The notes beneath the pieces are model-generated. The model was not told the DNA's origin. It saw only the letters and a program-made list of their open reading frames with translations, and did not search any database. The position numbers were made by a program, and so were the translations under genes. This document shows, one piece after another, positions 15,292 through 15,499 of a stretch of DNA of 15,499 nt (positions are counted from its first letter, which is position 1; the number at the start of each line of letters is the position of its first letter). The DNA is from Synergistaceae bacterium (GTDB lineage: Bacteria; Synergistota; Synergistia; Synergistales; Aminobacteriaceae). The DNA is taken from contig JAISWV010000148.1 in NCBI GenBank assembly GCA_031270755.1, positions 1-15,499 on the forward strand, in the 5' to 3' direction.

Positions 15292-15499
15292 TCACAAATA
15301 CAGTCTGGGACTGGGATCCGATATTTTATAATAGCAGATTTAGGACCTGCTTCAATGCGTGAAATGAAAGCAAATGCAATCGCTGCCTTTGCTTCCACGT
15401 TTTGGGGATTTTGGAGTATTGATGGGTCATCTATAATCACTTTGATTCTCTGCATAAACTCTTCGTTACCCTTGACCCCTTTGTTTCTCAGTAGAAACA
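15279..15499 (-). CDS. C-terminal part of an unknown protein, low GC, running off the right edge
   Basis: A minus-strand frame stays open for 72 codons from the window edge to TAA at 15281-15279, where the comEC remnant begins; the upstream part is outside the window. The readable part includes NEEFMQRIKVIIDDPSIL and AKAAIAFAFISRIEAGPKSA, a mix of charged and helical segments with no membrane helix, ending PDCICEYRF. I do not recognise the family. GC is about 42% (76 of 180 over 15301-15480) against 62% in comEC nearby (37 of 60 over 14941-15000), so it looks acquired. The final few codons may be read into former comEC sequence. It could be chance, but 72 codons without a stop at this GC and with protein-like composition argues for a real gene end. 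Confidence 0.5.
   Translation of the reverse strand, partial: FLLRNKGVKGNEEFMQRIKVIIDDPSILQNPQNVEAKAAIAFAFISRIEAGPKSAIIKYRIPVPDCICEYRF

Noticed and set aside
14069..15295. Long minus-strand frame of 408 codons beginning at GTG 15295
   Set aside because: Only its first few codons may relate to comEC through a shifted A-run. The remainder is the wrong frame of comEC and the spacer, and contains no recognisable protein.

Overview
This window looks like chromosomal DNA of a bacterium in the Synergistota or a closely related anaerobic lineage. I infer this from the style of the genes and the combination of a decarboxylase-type carboxyltransferase, an orphan TerB_N protein and a DUF3343 protein; no rRNA or other marker is present, so the assignment is tentative. 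Most of the window is GC-rich (62-65% in the stretches I counted). Both ends are much poorer in GC: bases 1-240 are about 42% and bases 15301-15480 about 42%.

Left part (1-7738, all minus strand). The far left edge holds the first 46 codons of a type I restriction-modification methylase (hsdM) in low-GC sequence. To its right is a tightly packed operon read right to left: mazG (nucleotide house-cleaning), a carboxyltransferase of the oxaloacetate decarboxylase/pyruvate carboxylase type (oadA-like), phoH-like ATPase, pgpH-like 7TM-HD cyclic-di-AMP phosphodiesterase, ybeY (16S rRNA maturation/quality control) and a corC/hlyC-like CNNM-CBS membrane protein. Gaps are 38, 21, -20, 29 and -1 bases, so the genes are probably co-transcribed from a promoter in the 7739-7897 gap. 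The phoH-pgpH-ybeY-corC order is a familiar conserved RNA/ribosome and second-messenger block.

Middle (7739-11599). A 159-base AT-rich divergent promoter region separates mazG from a plus-strand soluble hybrid histidine kinase (GAF-PAS-HisKA-HATPase-receiver). It converges, with an 18-base gap, on a minus-strand sugar-acid kinase of the DUF1537 family whose normally conserved N-terminal motifs are altered.

Right part (11600-15499). A membrane-anchored TerB_N/TerB_C protein (minus) and a small DUF3343 protein (plus) diverge from a 233-base region. That region holds a G/C-stretch hairpin resembling the one next to hsdM at 307-335. Beyond it lies a comEC that has lost its 5' half: recognisable ComEC sequence stops abruptly near 15280, where a low-GC open frame of unknown function takes over and runs off the window. 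The window is therefore a GC-rich core block with foreign-looking, low-GC DNA at each edge. No tRNA, rRNA, CRISPR array or complete insertion sequence was found.
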